From: Symbiodinium kawagutii
Taxonomy: Eukaryota; Sar; Dinophyceae; Suessiales; Symbiodiniaceae
Length of the DNA stretch: 64,000 nt
NCBI GenBank assembly: GCA_009767595.1
Contig: VSDK01008984.1
Location: 1,931 to 65,930, forward strand
Direction: 5' to 3'
Part shown: in pieces, positions 13,656 through 26,780 of the stretch
Layout of the letters: every line of letters starts with the position of its first letter
Numbering within the stretch: position 1 is the stretch's first letter
The notes under the pieces: model-generated
Databases searched by the model: none
Told to the model about the DNA's origin: nothing
What the model saw: the letters and a program-made list of their open reading frames with translations, nothing else
Position numbers and translations under genes: made by a program

Positions 13656-13968
13656 GTCCAAACATTGGTGCACTATGATGCGAATTCACATCACAGCGCG
13701 TGTTTGTCATTTCTGAGAAGGATACCGGTTCAGGAAGGGCTGATGATGACCTTTAAGATAGCGAAAAAGCAATGGTGGTGCTTGTCACGCGGGTGTTTCC
13801 CAAATTAGAAACAGCCCTGTAATGATAGTTTCAACGGGTTCCCTCCAAAACAACCGACTCTTCTTTGATATTAAGGTTGTCAAAGGCTATCACGGGTTAT
13901 CCATGGCTATTTTGGGCTATCCTCCGTAGATGGTGTACCCCAAAGAATGGCAGTTTTTCTCCCCTCAG

Positions 13969-14094
13969 AGATCTACATCGCCGCAAGGAGGCACCAACCT
14001 TTGCGAGTCTCTTTTGGAAGCCATGGAAGCTACAAGAGGAAAAGCAGACTCTTCACCACATCGTTGCTGGGCCTGCCCAAGTGTTGGCTGATCG
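13969..14094 (+). CDS. candidate exon, unknown product
   Basis: Excellent acceptor (TTTTTCTCCCCTCAG) and a GTGCAA donor; 126 nt. Two frames are open; the preferred one reads DLHRRKEAPTFASLFWKPWK followed by a Gln/Glu-rich helix. Confidence 0.48.
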
Positions 14095-14689
14095 GTGCAA
14101 ACCATCGTGGTTAATCATGGTTGATCAGCTGGTTCATCGCTCTTGATGATCAAGAACAGTGGTTGATTGTCGAAATCTCATGGATTACTAACCAACCTAC
14201 TTGGGGTTTGATGGACACTTCTGATGGACACTTCTACTACATCACATTGGTTCCCCATCAACGAACACTTCCTGATGTGGTTTCGGCACTGCTCAGCTTC
14301 TGGGTCCGTTGGGCACAGCGACTGGCAAGCCATGCGTTCCAGAATGGGATGGTCTCATGTTTATATTTCCAAGATCCACAGCATATGCAAGCATAGATGT
14401 TTTTTTGGTATGTTCACACATTTGCATATAGATATATATATATAGATATCTTATGTATACGTCATTTGTCAATATATGTGAATATAAATATATATATATA
14501 TATATATATTAGTGATTACTGATTTATGTGCATATGTGTGTAAATGTTTGCATATACAGATTTTGAATACAACAGACATTTACGCCTCAGAGTTCACTCA
14601 ACACAGAACATCAAGGTCATGACGCATCCATCGGAGAATTTCTCACCTTGCATGACAGTCACATGGCGGTTCTATGCCCACTTGGGCAG

Positions 14690-14762
14690 TGGCTACCTCA
14701 TCCGTTGGGATCACCTGAGGTTGGCTTTGGTTTGACCAAAGAAGATGCTGCTGCAGCCTCGG
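14690..14762 (+). CDS. candidate exon, unknown product
   Basis: Acceptor TTGGGCAG and strong GTAAGG donor. It reads WLPHPLGSPEVGFGLTKEDA then Ala-rich. Product unknown. Confidence 0.42.
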
Positions 14763-15803
14763 GTAAGGGTTTGGACCTGGTTCTCTCATATGGGTTGCAA
14801 GTAGTTGAATGTACAACCAGTGTGGTCGTTCGGTCACCATATTAATATATTGGCATTAGATAGCATCAACGTAGAATCAATATAAACATATACATGTTAA
14901 TTACATTTAATAGCATCAACGTAGCATCAAATTATTGTTACAACCATATCAAATCATACAGATACATGTACACGTACCTAGCTACAGCTACCATCATTGT
15001 TGATCCACTATTTGTTGCTTGGTTGTTCTACTCATACCATTAAACAACAAAAATTGGAGGACTTTTCTGAGCATGGCAACAGCAGCTGGGTGCCTGAGGT
15101 TCATGAAGACAATTAGGGAGTTTACTCTGCAACAAAGACAACTCTGTGATATTCTTTTTTGATTCGTGTAGCACGGTTGTTTGTAAGGTTGTTGTTATTG
15201 CGTTTGTTTGGTTCTGATTATATACTTGTTTGTTGGTTTATGTTGTCTTGCTTGCTTGTTTGTTTTCTGTACTTCTTCTATCAAATTTCATACGCACTTA
15301 TCAACTATGTCCATCAATGGAATGAGAAAACGGGTGGATAGAGATTACATTTGGGATACTAAAACCATACCAATTCTATCCATCTTTGTGGGATTACATT
15401 AAGGCTATAGAGATATATGATACCCTTCGATCCATCTCCCTAATTCTTGCTGGTTCCTGGCTCGATGTGCGGCCGACTTCCCTAGGCCCACACTGACCAC
15501 GTGAAGGTTGGTTGACGCCCTGCTGTGATGCCTTAGCTTGGTGAGTGAGCCAAGTAGCCAACATGAATTGCTATTTAGTAACTACTATTGATTAACTACT
15601 ATCTAGCAACTACTATTTATTCTTAACTACTATTTGTTAACTACTATGTAGTAACATGTAGTAACTGGTGCTGTCAACTATTGAAACTAAGCGTGTTGAA
15701 ACAGGTCAGTGACCAGCTATTTACCATGAGGAAGCATTAATAACTGTTCACACATGTGGCAGAATGTGTCATGCCAGAAATAGCTTGCAAAGGGAAAATG
15801 CGG

Positions 15804-15905
15804 CGCTTCTCAAGGTAGGGGTACTTAAAAACCATCCATGATTAACAATTTATAGAAATAAACCATCCATTTTTGGGGTTCCCAATGCCTTAAGAAACCC
15901 TCATT
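15804..15905. mobile_element. degenerate MITE copy
   Basis: Left end CTTCTCAAGGTAGGGGTAC, an internal AAACCATCCATTTTTGGGGT, and right end TTAAGAAACCC. This matches the inverted ends of the family seen intact at 22568-22675, with several mismatches. Confidence 0.5.
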
Positions 15906-16610
15906 AGGTTCTAATGGCTAAGCTTGTGACATTCCCCAGTGAGAACCACATCTCTATCGGGTGGTTCACTATTATGATCCACCTCTGCAGGCAACTTTTA
16001 TCTTTTCCGATGGAATCTACGGCGGTTTCCCAAATAGGGAAGTAAACAAAAAGTTGCTTTGTTGCTATAAATGGTTTTGACAGCATGATTAGCTGCTACC
16101 ATGTGCTGCCCTGTTTTGAGAAACCGCCATATAGTTGCTTTGTTTTGTCAAAGGGAGTTGTACACATTTCTGGCTATTATTTTTTATATTGGAAAGTCTG
16201 AGGATACCTGGTCATGAATCATTTGGTAGCTAATACATGGCCTTCATGTATACTTCTGATAGACCTGGTATAGCTACCAACGGATATATATATATAGATA
16301 AATATAAATATATACATACTTATAGATACCTGGTATATACCTGATATAGCTACATGGTTTTACCTGCTAGCCAATCTGTTGCTCTTGATGTTCGGGAATG
16401 GGGACCTAGCTGGCTACTGATTGCCACTTCGATGATGAATGGCAGCTCCCTTGGACTAAGCATGACATCAATTCAGGAGCTCCAAGTGGATTTCTAGCAA
16501 GTGGAACTGGGCTGTTGGACGTCTCGGTATGGATGTTCACATTTATATAACATGTATATATATATACATGTATATATTTACATTCATACATACATGATTA
16601 CATACATACA

Positions 16611-16660
16611 TACATATATATGTATGTATGTATGCATGCATGCATGCATGCATGTATGTA
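16611..16660. repeat. TGTA/TGCA microsatellite
   Basis: Tetranucleotide array grading into the TGTAA pentanucleotide array to its right. Confidence 0.85.
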
Positions 16661-17000
16661 TGTAATGTAATGTAATGTAATGTAATGTAATGTAATGTAA
16701 TGTAATGTAATGTAATGTAATGTAATGTAATGTAATGTAATGTAATGTAATGTAATGTAATGTAATGTAATGTAATGTAATGTAATGTAATGTAATGTAA
16801 TGTAATGTAATGTAATGTAATGTAATGTAATGTAATGTAATGTAATGTAATGTAATGTAATGTAATGTAATGTAATGTAATGTAATGTAATGTAATGTAA
16901 TGTAATGTAATGTAATGTAATGTAATGTAATGTAATGTAATGTAATGTAATGTAATGTAATGTAATGTAATGTAATGTAATGTAATGTAATGTAATGTAA
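16661..17000 (+). repeat. TGTAA pentanucleotide array
   Basis: Uninterrupted array of 68 TGTAA units (340 bp), flanked on both sides by TGTA tetranucleotide runs. No interruption was seen in any line of the array. Confidence 0.97.
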
Positions 17001-17141
17001 TGTATGTATGTATGTATGTATGTATGTATGTATGTATATTTATGCGTAGAGAGCTATTGATAGATTAATCTCTGAAGCTTTAAAACATGACTTTGCACAT
17101 GTTTTCCATTTTCGAATTTTCGATTGCTGGAATGGAACCAG

Positions 17142-17229
17142 AAGCAGGACCAGGAGTTGTGGCAGCTCACTGTTTCCTCCAAGGCATTGCACCTGGAAGA
17201 TCAGGCCCATGCCCTTCCCATAGATCGAA
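17142..17229 (+). CDS. candidate exon, coiled-coil segment
   Basis: Follows GGAACCAG and ends at GTCCAG. It reads KQDQELWQLTVSSKALHLED, a helical Gln/Leu/Glu-rich segment. The open frame extends beyond both ends, so the boundaries are uncertain. Confidence 0.42.
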
Positions 17230-17515
17230 GTCCAGAGCTCCACAGCCGGATGTTCGGATGTTCCAACGAAAAGAATGAAGTGAATAAATGGTGATAATAG
17301 TTAATTATGGTTAATCATAATTAGGGATTTTCCATTGTCAACTATGGTTTTAGATGGGTGATAGTAAGGTTTTTGATTACAACCATGGGAAACCATGGCA
17401 TTTTCTATCGCTAAGTATGGTTTTATTCCGGTTATTCTAAGGGTTACAGCCATTAAACATGGTTAATGTTGGGGGATGGTACCTAACAATAATGGTTAAA
17501 CAAGTACTAGTCATG

Positions 17516-17614
17516 GCGGTTTCTCAAAATAGCAGTACACCCAAATCATCCTTGTTTAAACGTTTTTAGTAACAAACCAACCATTTTTTGGGGTCCCTCA
17601 TTTTAAGAAACCCA
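17516..17614. mobile_element. MITE copy
   Basis: Starts CGGTTTCTCAAAATAGCAGT and ends GGGTCCCTCATTTTAAGAAACC, inverted relative to each other, with the family-typical inner word AAACCAACCATTTTTTGGGG. Confidence 0.6.
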
Positions 17615-17697
17615 CATATATGTTGGTTTCTTACAGTTGGTGTACCCAAAAAATGGTTGGTTTATTGTTATTTACTATCATTGTTATGACACATATG

Positions 17698-17798
17698 TGG
17701 GTGTTTCTCAATTAGGGGTACCCCGGAATCATGAACCATTTGTAGTGTTTATAGTAAAAAACCAACCGTTTTAGGGGCACCCCCATTTTGAGTAACCA
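17698..17798. mobile_element. MITE copy
   Basis: Starts TGGGTGTTTCTCAATTAGGG and ends GGCACCCCCATTTTGAGTAA. A truncated relative (17625-17682) lies between this copy and the one at 17516, so three family members are clustered. Confidence 0.6.
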
Positions 17799-17863
17799 GT
17801 AGATAGGCTATGTAATACTAATGTTTTTGTTTATTTTTTTTCGGCTTATCTCCATCAACTGAG

Positions 17864-17948
17864 TTCAACTGTTGGAACATCCATGTGGCTAGCAGAAAAC
17901 TTGGCTGCGCCACGGAACAGAGTCGTGGCATTTGAACAGCCAGGCCCC
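17864..17948 (+). CDS. candidate exon, unknown product
   Basis: Acceptor CATCAACTGAG and donor GTGTGA. Only one frame is open throughout; it reads STVGTSMWLAENLAAPRNRV. Product unknown. Confidence 0.42.
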
Positions 17949-20900
17949 GTGTGAAAACATGGCAGCTGTTGGTTGGTGCGGCCGTGGGGAACACCAGACA
18001 GTGGGGACTTGGCATTCAAAGCCATGAATCAATATGAATCAACAACAAACCATTCTGTTTGTTGGATGAAATAAATTTGACCACGTTGGTATAGACTGGT
18101 GGTGAATGCGCTGTGCATGCTTTTGTATACATTGTACATATATATATATATATATAAATATAATTATCAAACATATATATATATAGATATATAATTATCA
18201 AACATATATATATAAATATATATATATATATATTAGAGATACAGTATAAAGATATTTGCCTCTATCATATACCATGCATCTTTACAATTTTATTTACATA
18301 CTGGCAATACACATATCATTTGTATACATGAGATTTTTTCAGTGGTGAAAGCCATTTTCAGGATAACAACTTGTCGATGTTTAGCTGACCATCGGATCAG
18401 CGTAATGAATTTGTGTCACAGCTGTGCAGTAAATCAGCACCTGCTCCATTTGTGTGCACTACAGGAAAGTAGCCAGATAGCCCTTCTTTTTCTGTACGGT
18501 AGTGCTATTGTTGCACTGATTGACCATAGTAAATCATGGATGATTGGTGACTAATGGTTAGTCACTTGCTTCGAACAACATGGTGGCTTTGGATATGCTT
18601 AGGCCTTTGGGGTAAAAAAACATGAAATAATAGTGAAATATCATATAAAGCCTTAAGGTATCGTTTCAGGAGTTTGTTGGATCTCGGAAGCAGCATGGAA
18701 TGCTTCCTGGTCATTTTGAATTGGTAGTTGACTGTGTCTTTTTTTGGGGATTCACCTTTAAGAAAAAGTCAATCGCTATCAAAGATCAAGCCCACTTCCT
18801 CTGAAGACATTCTGGGCCGAGCCACGTGAGACAATTCGCTTCAATTGGCCACCAATCATTCACTTCAACCCTTCACACCCAAGCTGGCCAATGTCGTTAC
18901 CAAGCTTTCATCGGTCTTGGCGGCAGGAAGTCGGCACTGGCAAAGTGATGGTCAGGCGAATAGAACCTGCTTGGGTGTGCACCTAGGCTACGAAATAGGT
19001 GAATGACCAAGTTTCCATGCAATCCACGTGACATTGTTGTCATCAAGGAACTGGGAAACACCAAGCAACCAGTGTGTTGGGCGATCCTTTGCAACCATTG
19101 TTTCTTTGGGTTAAGAATCATTACCAGAATCTTTGCAACCGTTGTTTCTTTGGGTTAAGAATCATTACCAAAGCACCATTTTCATTACAGACAATCAATG
19201 ATTTGCGAAGTTTTAAGATTAGAATGCAGCAGGATTTCAACTCGATTTACGATCTTGAACTTTTGCCAGTATATAAATAAAACAATAAAATAATGCATTA
19301 CAGCGCTTCTCAGACTCACCTCTTGTTCTCAAGCTGCTAGAGATCTCGAAAAACGATGAATTCGCGCCAAAGGAGATAACTTCCAGTCTGGCGCGGTTGC
19401 TGCACAAAGTTGTTATTTGTTCATGAAATTCGCCAGTCGCATTGTCGGACAATGCAGGACAAATTCCGGAGATGTCTCCAATATCCCTTGGCCTATACAA
19501 AGAATGTTAAGGGGATGTAAGGAGTCTTCGACTTTCATTGGTCGATGAAGGCTATGATAGCTACAGATTGTGCAAGGTACACAGCCCCATCATTCCTATT
19601 CAGCTTCAACACAATTCCTAGATCCTGTAGAGCATTGTCGAGTTACTTTGACAAATCAAGGAACCCCCTGAAAGTCACAGAACTAAGCCCCAACTCGGTT
19701 CATCCTGTATTCGTTAATGATTTAGTGATTCATTTGAGACATATTTTGAAGGAAGATCTTGAAGTCTCAGGTGTTAGGGCTTGGGCAGTCTCAGAATGTT
19801 TGTTTTTTGCATAGGATCCAACCAGCCAGTGAAGGGGCTGGACACTGAGCAACGATGAGCGGTCAAAAATAGTCAGCCTGGGGCATTCGCTTTATTCATG
19901 GTTGCTGAACATTGTATAACTACACATAAGGAGTACTCTTGCCCAAATGTTTTTGGACAACGTGTGGAAGGCTTTCCAAAAGGAAAAGCCGCTATGAACA
20001 TCTATTAACCACCATAAACCATCAGTAGTTTAACAATCATTAAACATCTATTAACCATCATGAACAATCATAAACCATTAACTTGCATCAGTACTGGAAT
20101 GTAATGGATCAAGTCCCAACAGGTAGAGCTATCCACACCTTTACTGAGCATGTCCTGGGAGTTGCCCTGGAGTGCCACCCCTGCTGTTGCAGCGGGGGAC
20201 CTGATCAAGGAGGCCACGCTTATGTCCAAAAGATCTCCTGGGCGGAGCAGTGCGACCCGATCAATCCGGGAGCCTAGTGATGACAGCAAGGAGTTTTTCA
20301 TGGTTGAGCAGACGAGCGTACTCAATGGCTGTTATAGGAGCAGAGTGTTTCAAGCAATGGAGTTGTTCATGGTCACGGTATGTCACGGTTCAGTTCCTAG
20401 GGGTTGCATAAGGATTATAAGATCAGATTGAAGATTCACAGATCTTCCAGGCTTGATGCCGAAGATTGCACTGGCTGGATAGCTGGAGCAACCTTTTTCC
20501 ACTGGGGCAGACCTGCCACCGATGTAACCTGAAGCTGGGCATCGTTGGTCATGAACCGTCACTGCCATTGCTGTTGTTCCAGCCATATTTTTGGATGTTG
20601 CATGCTGGGCCTTGCATGGCGCACCGCGAAAAGAGCACCAGTGGCGAGTCGAGCATTGTTCTAAGCGGACCCATCCCAGCCATAGGATTACTGAATGAAC
20701 CTACCATTCCAATCGACTCCAACGGAACGGGATTCTGAGATGCATGAGTATTTCTTATTGCTCAAGCACCTACAGTTTGTGTTCCCGCATTGCTTGAACA
20801 CCCCATTTGCAAGGTTTTTCATCCAGACAGTTTTTGGATGGCTGTTCATTTCCCCCAAAAGGGATGCTTTTCCGAATCAATACTGCAAGATGATGGAATC

Positions 20901-21688
20901 ATCAATAAGAGTGGGTATTCCCCATCATCAACCACATGGTGCTTTCTCAAAATAGGGATACCCCCAAATATCCCCAAATCATCCTTCATATCAATTTTTG
21001 GGGTCCTTTACTTCAAGCCCCGCCCGTGAACCACCATTGGTTTTCGTTTGCTCCTAAGTTTTGATGGTCACGCACGCTACATCGCCCATGGCCTGCACTT
21101 GGCTACCACCGCTATGGCGGTAAGGCCCGCCGACAGCGCTTGGTGGCAGAACTGGCAGGAATGATGGTTGATACTGATGCTTAATGTGGTGAATATGTGA
21201 CTAATATAGGTTAACCTATGGAATATAATGGTGATTGTGATGTACTAGGGACTGACAATATATAGGTGGTTTCCAAGTTTTCAAAACCTTGGCAACGTTT
21301 GAATTCCATACATACTGACAAATGTATACACATTTGCTAGGCCGCCCCACAGCCACTAAAGTCTCTACTCGATCCAAGTATGATGGTGTTTGTCTTGAGA
21401 CGCCAATGATTTTGCCATGAAGTCATAAAGTCACTTTGATATGAAGTCTTGTCAATACGCACAACTAAGCCACGATGAGTCACCAGCGACGGTGTTTCAT
21501 TTGTGGTGATTTAACAACCTGATCTACCTTTTGTATCTTGTCATCAAGCATTGACAACCATCAGTAGCCATCCTGAAGCATCATTACCCAGCCACAACCA
21601 TCATTCAACCATCATTTGGCGGTATGATTTACCATCAAGTCATCATTTCACCATCCATGCTCCACCCTCAGCGGCTTTCCTGTCACAG
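17949..21688. other. non-coding, probably intronic
   Basis: Mostly AT-rich, with TA runs at 18130-18240, a 44-bp tandem duplication (19087-19174), a partial MITE (20939-21020) and two weak islands at 20150-20290 and 21095-21160. The second reads YHRYGGKARRQRLVAELAG on plus but lacks clear splice sites. Confidence 0.4.
19087..19174 (+). repeat. 44-bp tandem duplication
   Basis: Two nearly identical copies of a unit containing GTTTCTTTGGGTTAAGAATC, period 44. Confidence 0.8.
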
Positions 21689-21785
21689 CGCAGCTGACCC
21701 CTGATCTCAGGCACGCCGCGCACCAGGGGGTTCGTTGTGGCGCCGCGGTGGCAGCAGTGCTTTGCCGCAGAGGCCACCGATGGCG
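21689..21785 (+). CDS. candidate exon, unknown product
   Basis: Acceptor TTCCTGTCACAG and donor GTGAAG. A single plus frame is open: QLTPDLRHAAHQGVRCGAAV then Ala/Arg-rich. The minus strand is also open, but the neighbours favour plus. Confidence 0.45.
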
Positions 21786-22053
21786 GTGAAGGTGGCGGAT
21801 GGTGAAAATTAGTGGAGGTCTTTGATGTGTGGCTGGTCACTGAGATGTTTACGCTTTGAAACCACAGTGATTAAACTGGTTTATAGGGTGGCTGGTTACT
21901 GATTAACTGGTTTGTGAGACAGAGGGATGAATATGAACTAAGCAGCAAATGGCGAGCTGGACCAATATTAACCAACCAGCAATGGGGATAATCACCTATA
22001 GATAGATGGAATGTGATACTATTGAATTCAGTTTTTTCACGATATATACGGGT

Positions 22054-22154
22054 GGTGGTTTCTCATACTGTAGTGTTCTGAAAAATTGGTTGGTTTATTG
22101 ACAAGCTTGATGCAGAAAGGATGATTTGGGGGTACCCAAATTTTGAGAAACCAC
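22054..22154. mobile_element. MITE copy
   Basis: Left end GTGGTTTCTCATACTGTAG; right end GGGGGTACCCAAATTTTGAG then AAACCAC, the inverse of the left. No coding capacity. Confidence 0.65.
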
Positions 22155-22567
22155 ATGTGGCTACTGACTTGTCAAGCTGGTTAAACGATGGTGAATGGAT
22201 GGATGGCTATGGATGGTGAATTCATGTGCAGTTGCTGGTGAATTGATGATAATGGATATAGATGTTTGGTGATCAATCATTGAAAGGATGTTCAACAACT
22301 ATCCTGTTGATGATCAAGCATCGACAACTCTTGGGTCAATGATGATCAGTAAAACAGTTGTTGTGATGAAACATCACTAGCCTGAACACTTGCTGTGCTC
22401 ATCATTTTACCATCTCGGGGCCGTGAGTCTGTGGCCAACCGTTTACAAAGGTACTATCCAGGGGCGGGCTGGTCCTCGCATCCCAGTTCTGACACCGCTG
22501 CGTTGAGCGCATAGGCTCATTTTGGCAGGATTGAGATCAGCCAGGGTTGATTATCAAGTAGTTATTC

Positions 22568-22675
22568 ATATGGGGGTTTCTCAAAATAAGGTACCCCAAA
22601 AATGGCTGGTTTATTACTATAAATGACTATAAATGGATGATTTGGGGGTACCCCTTTTTGAGAAACACCCATATG
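22568..22675. mobile_element. best-preserved MITE copy
   Basis: Begins CATATGGGGGTTTCTCAAAA and ends with the inverse (TTTTTGAGAAACACCCATATG region), with GGTACCCC/GGGGTACCCC inside both arms and a short central ATAAATGACTATAAATGG. About 108 bp and without coding capacity. It is the reference copy for at least seven related copies in this window. Confidence 0.75.
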
Positions 22676-23190
22676 AATTCAGTTTCTGCAACCCCATCTA
22701 TTGTGGCTGGCCCTGTTATTTTTGGCCTCGGCCGCGCCACTAAGACTTGTGCTGGGAACAGCTGCGGACATCTGAGTTGCCATGGGTCGCCTCATTTTAG
22801 ATTCGCGATCGATCTTCATAGCTCAGCCAGAATCAATCCAAGTATCCCCACTTACCATCCTGCTCTTGACGTGGGGAAGCCATATTGATTAATAGGCATT
22901 GGCATAGGTACCGTACGCCGTGCAGGACAGGTAAGTCCATTTTGCTCATGCATAGGAGGGCACTTTGCGGGGGTTTGTTGGTCCAGGTGTTTTGACTAAT
23001 ATTCAACTGATCTTTATTGTGGATTTGTGCTGATTAAATAGAGTTGGTCCAAGTGTTTAGACTAATAGTTGAAACATTTGGAACATGACAACAGGCTGGT
23101 GGATGGTTGTGCAGAGTGTTATTTAGGGAGAGATGCTGCTGCTATGCGGACGAGATATACCTGCCTGAGTGATCCTGAACGGGTTTCCTG

Positions 23191-23325
23191 TAGTAGTGAT
23201 TATCACAGCCATCATTCTTCCACATATTATGGTAGTCATAATTAGCTATTGCAATTATATAGTAGTGATTATCACAGCCATCATTCTACGTATTATGATA
23301 GTCATAGCTAGCTATTGCCATTATT
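23191..23325 (+). repeat. 69-bp tandem duplication
   Basis: Two copies beginning TAGTAGTGATTATCACAGCC, period 69, diverged at a few positions. Confidence 0.75.
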
Positions 23326-25382
23326 GCAATCCATGTGAGATCAGGTTAATTTGCCAGCAAATGAACCAAACTGAACAAACAACCAAAAGACCGTGCAGCC
23401 GGTCAATAAAATATCAGCAGAAAGCATTTGGACGCTGGAGTTGTCCATGGGGATCCCCACTTTCCATCCCAACATGCTTGGTTTTAGTAGGTTCCAGCAT
23501 GGTTGGTTTTAGTAAGGAAACCATATGGAAACCGAAAAACCATGGTGGGGAGCACCACGCTTGGAACCCTAACCCGCATCTCACCAGGTTCACGCGAGTT
23601 TCTTCTTCTTGATCGACCAGGTGAAGGCAGCTGTTAGAGACCGCTTTTTTGTCAGAAAGTTCCTGCGAAAGTACCTGCAACGATGATTGATTGACTAATA
23701 GTGTTATCAATACCATAATGGTAGTGATCATAATGCTTAATCATGGTTATGACTATCATCCTGTTTGACTAATAGTAGTTTGGATGGGTAGTTACAACCA
23801 TGTATTATATGACAATTATGATTATTGACCATTATCAACAATCACTGTTATAACGTAGCTTCGGTGAGTTAGCTAACCAGGAGCATTTATAACCATAGAT
23901 AGTCATTTCGGAACCTTGGTATAACCAAAAATAACCTAGGAAACTGTAGACTGAGTAGTTAACTGCTAAAACTGATGTAGTTCGGATGGGTCAGAACCAC
24001 CAACCAAGGAAACCAAGCAAGTCGCCCATCGCAAATATGCGGAATCCTAGCTTTTTTTCTTGGCCGTTGGGCAACATGTTTGAATACTCCAAATTGTATG
24101 AAATTTGAGCATCAGAAATTGTAATATATTCTACTGACAGTATTAATATAGACTAAAGTAAATTCATCACATGTGCAAAGATATATATATAACTGTAAAT
24201 ATAGATAAGTAAATATGATTATGACCATATATACAGTATACAATATATTGCCTGATCGTGTTGCATAGTGGTGTAATTTGTGTAGATTAATATGTAATCG
24301 ATGCTTGCAAATTGTTATCTATATTTCCCATGTTATACATACATACATATATATATATATGTACGTATACTGATCATCTATTCAATACATTTCGCACGCA
24401 CAGAGTGACATGCTAATGCAGTACCATACATGACCTGAATACATGAATTGTATGAGATGCTAATGTACGTATCAACCACAGTTGAAGTAGGCTCAGGATA
24501 TCAGGCCGTCATGATGAGTGTGTACTCACCCCCTCAACACATGGATCCTCCCCCTTTTAAGTGGTATGTGAAGAAAACATTCCCTGAGGAAAGGGATCCT
24601 GACCGATGAATAAAGCTACTTGGCTAATTTTTCTTCGGGTTTCCGCAGTTTTTGGGGCTTTGGGTAGCTAAGCTTTGCTTCGTTAAAGCCATATTGATTA
24701 ATTGGTTCACCTCAGATTAGCTTCGTTGGACCATTGTTTTTTTTCGCAAGACTTTATGATGGGATTGGATTGTTTTGGAACCTGTGGGTTCTCCAAGCCA
24801 CGGAGTGCCCCGCAAAAAAGAAGCTTCAGAAATCATGAACTGTGTTTCAGAGTGAACAATGTCATAGATAGAATCTTTCTTAGTAAACTTGGTATTGTCT
24901 TCGTCAAATCTAGATTCCCTCAAAGACATATTTTCACTATTGAGGAGGTCCAAGCACAAACGACGGCCTACTTCTGATACTTGCTGATGGAACGAAACTA
25001 AGATGCTTGTTTATAGTGGTGCAAACTGGTTGTTCAAACACACTGGGATAATCAATAGATAGTAGTGCCGTCATAACATGCTCACATTCAACAGACACGT
25101 CATCAATAGCTTCGGGGTACACCAGCTATCGATAGCCCCATTGCCATCTAGCTGAGGGACAGGCCTGGCGGCTCCCTGCGGTTACCGATTTCTGCTGATT
25201 TCACGGAAAAAAAACGAAACAAAGAGCTGATAGTTAACCTACCAATCAGCAGAAAGTTCTACCATCAAGAGCTGATAGTTCTGCTAGTTCTGCTAGTTCT
25301 ACCTACCAAGACCTGATAGTTCCGTTGTTTTGTTTAGCAACTTCTCCAACTTGGACCCCTTTGTTGCACAGCTGATCACCAG

Positions 25383-25490
25383 GGAGCTTGGGGTTTCGTG
25401 CCAGGCGTGGAGCCTCCGCGCTTGAGCTTTGGTCTGCCATTGGTGAGGCGCTTGCTCAACGGGGACAGCCCTTTAGCCTGTGGATCTTGG
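25383..25490 (+). CDS. candidate exon, unknown product
   Basis: 108 nt, exactly 36 codons, between GCTGATCACCAG and GTGTGG. It reads GAWGFVPGVEPPRLSFGLPL then an Arg/Leu-rich stretch. Product unknown. Confidence 0.47.
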
Positions 25491-26678
25491 GTGTGGCGGG
25501 GATGGTGGGCAGTTGTCAAAAAGCAAAGCGGTGTGACTTTGGAGATTGCGAAAAGAAATGAAATCAGTATATATAGACCAAGTTCAATTGTATTTATATA
25601 TATATATATATACATATATGAATAATTGGATAGATACGCGAAACACCTTAGGAATTAGTGATTCCCTTTGCATAGGCCCAAGTGAAGAGTTTTCACTCTG
25701 GGCAAAACGTCTAATTGCAACCGTGAAAAGTGGCTCTTGTATTTCCCATGTTTGTCCGCCCCCCGAGCTCTTCAACATACATCACAGAACCTCAAAGGAT
25801 GCAGGCCTGGGGCACCTGTCCGAGTTGCGGGTGTTTTCGTTTCTCAAAGGTGGTAAAAACTCGCAAATAGTTATTGTACGGCTGTTACTGTAGGAGCCTA
25901 CAGTCAGGGTCGCAAACAAATAAAACTTGGAGGATGCTGCAACAGAGCTGCAGCATCTGTTATGAATCATTATGAGTCATTAATGGTCCAAGATTGTTTG
26001 CTCGACATTTAGGATTTCCATATTTGTTGATTGCACGTGTGCAGAAGCTCTGGGTGTTCTTGGATGTTGGGCTTTCGCCCCCCCGAGTAACAGCCACAAC
26101 CACATTGATACTTTATTTATTGTGGGAGCCTCTAATAATGATAAAAATGATCAATATTGCTTGACTTTCACTGGGAGGAAGCCCAAATCATATGCCCTGG
26201 GGCCCCACTATTGTTCATTATATTTCCTATTGTTGCAGTAGTCAGATATACTCAGATTCAACATGAACAATCATGAAGCATTGTCAACCTTGATCAAATT
26301 GCTTACAATATCAACAATCATCAACCAACCGCAACAATGAAGCAGGTTCCACATGGATCCATTACCAATCACAGGTGTACCCACAACATTCGCAGCGCTT
26401 GACCGCCATCACGACTGCACACCAGGTTGGAAGTGGGCGAAGCGGTCCAGGTCGCTCTGCTTGGTTGGGGTCCAAATGCCATGCGCTTGGATGCAAAATG
26501 GGAGATCAATGAACCATGGATTGCATCAACCAGTTGTTGGTTGATCAATGAACCATGGTTGGTTGAGATCAATGGAGATCTATGGAGATCCATTTGTTCA
26601 TCAACCAACCCCCCAGTTTCTTCGCTCAGCTGGTGATCTCTCCCAAACGAGGTTAGGGATCGATGTAGCGCCGTGCAG

Positions 26679-26780
26679 GTGGCAGCAGCTCGAGCTTTAG
26701 AAGAGGAATGCGGTCTAACAGCTGGCAACTCAGAGCGCCTCGCAGCGCTTTGGCTGCTGCAACCACTGGCGGCTTTCTGG
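26679..26780 (+). CDS. candidate exon with Nudix-box-like motif
   Basis: 102 nt (34 codons) between GCCGTGCAG and GTACGG. It reads VAAARALEEECGLTAGNSER then a Leu/Trp-rich helix. The stretch RALEEECGL fits the second half of the Nudix signature REUxEExGU with Ala in place of the first Glu. The upstream half (Gx5Ex7) would lie on another exon and was not located, so a Nudix hydrolase is only a suggestion. Confidence 0.42.

Larger units (their letters stand above)
14763..17141. other. non-coding with MITE copy and microsatellites
   Basis: AT-rich presumed intron. It holds an AACTACTATT repeat (15580-15660), a degenerate MITE and the long TGTAA array, the last two listed separately. No gene is supported. 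Confidence 0.5.
21786..25382. other. non-coding with MITEs and tandem repeats
   Basis: Presumed intron sequence carrying two MITE copies, a 69-bp tandem duplication (23191-23325), TA runs (24180-24240, 24340-24365) and a weak GC-rich patch at about 22690-22800. No gene is supported. Confidence 0.45.

Noticed and set aside
16661-17000. CRISPR-like array
   Set aside because: The repeats are contiguous pentanucleotides without spacers; a microsatellite in a eukaryotic genome.
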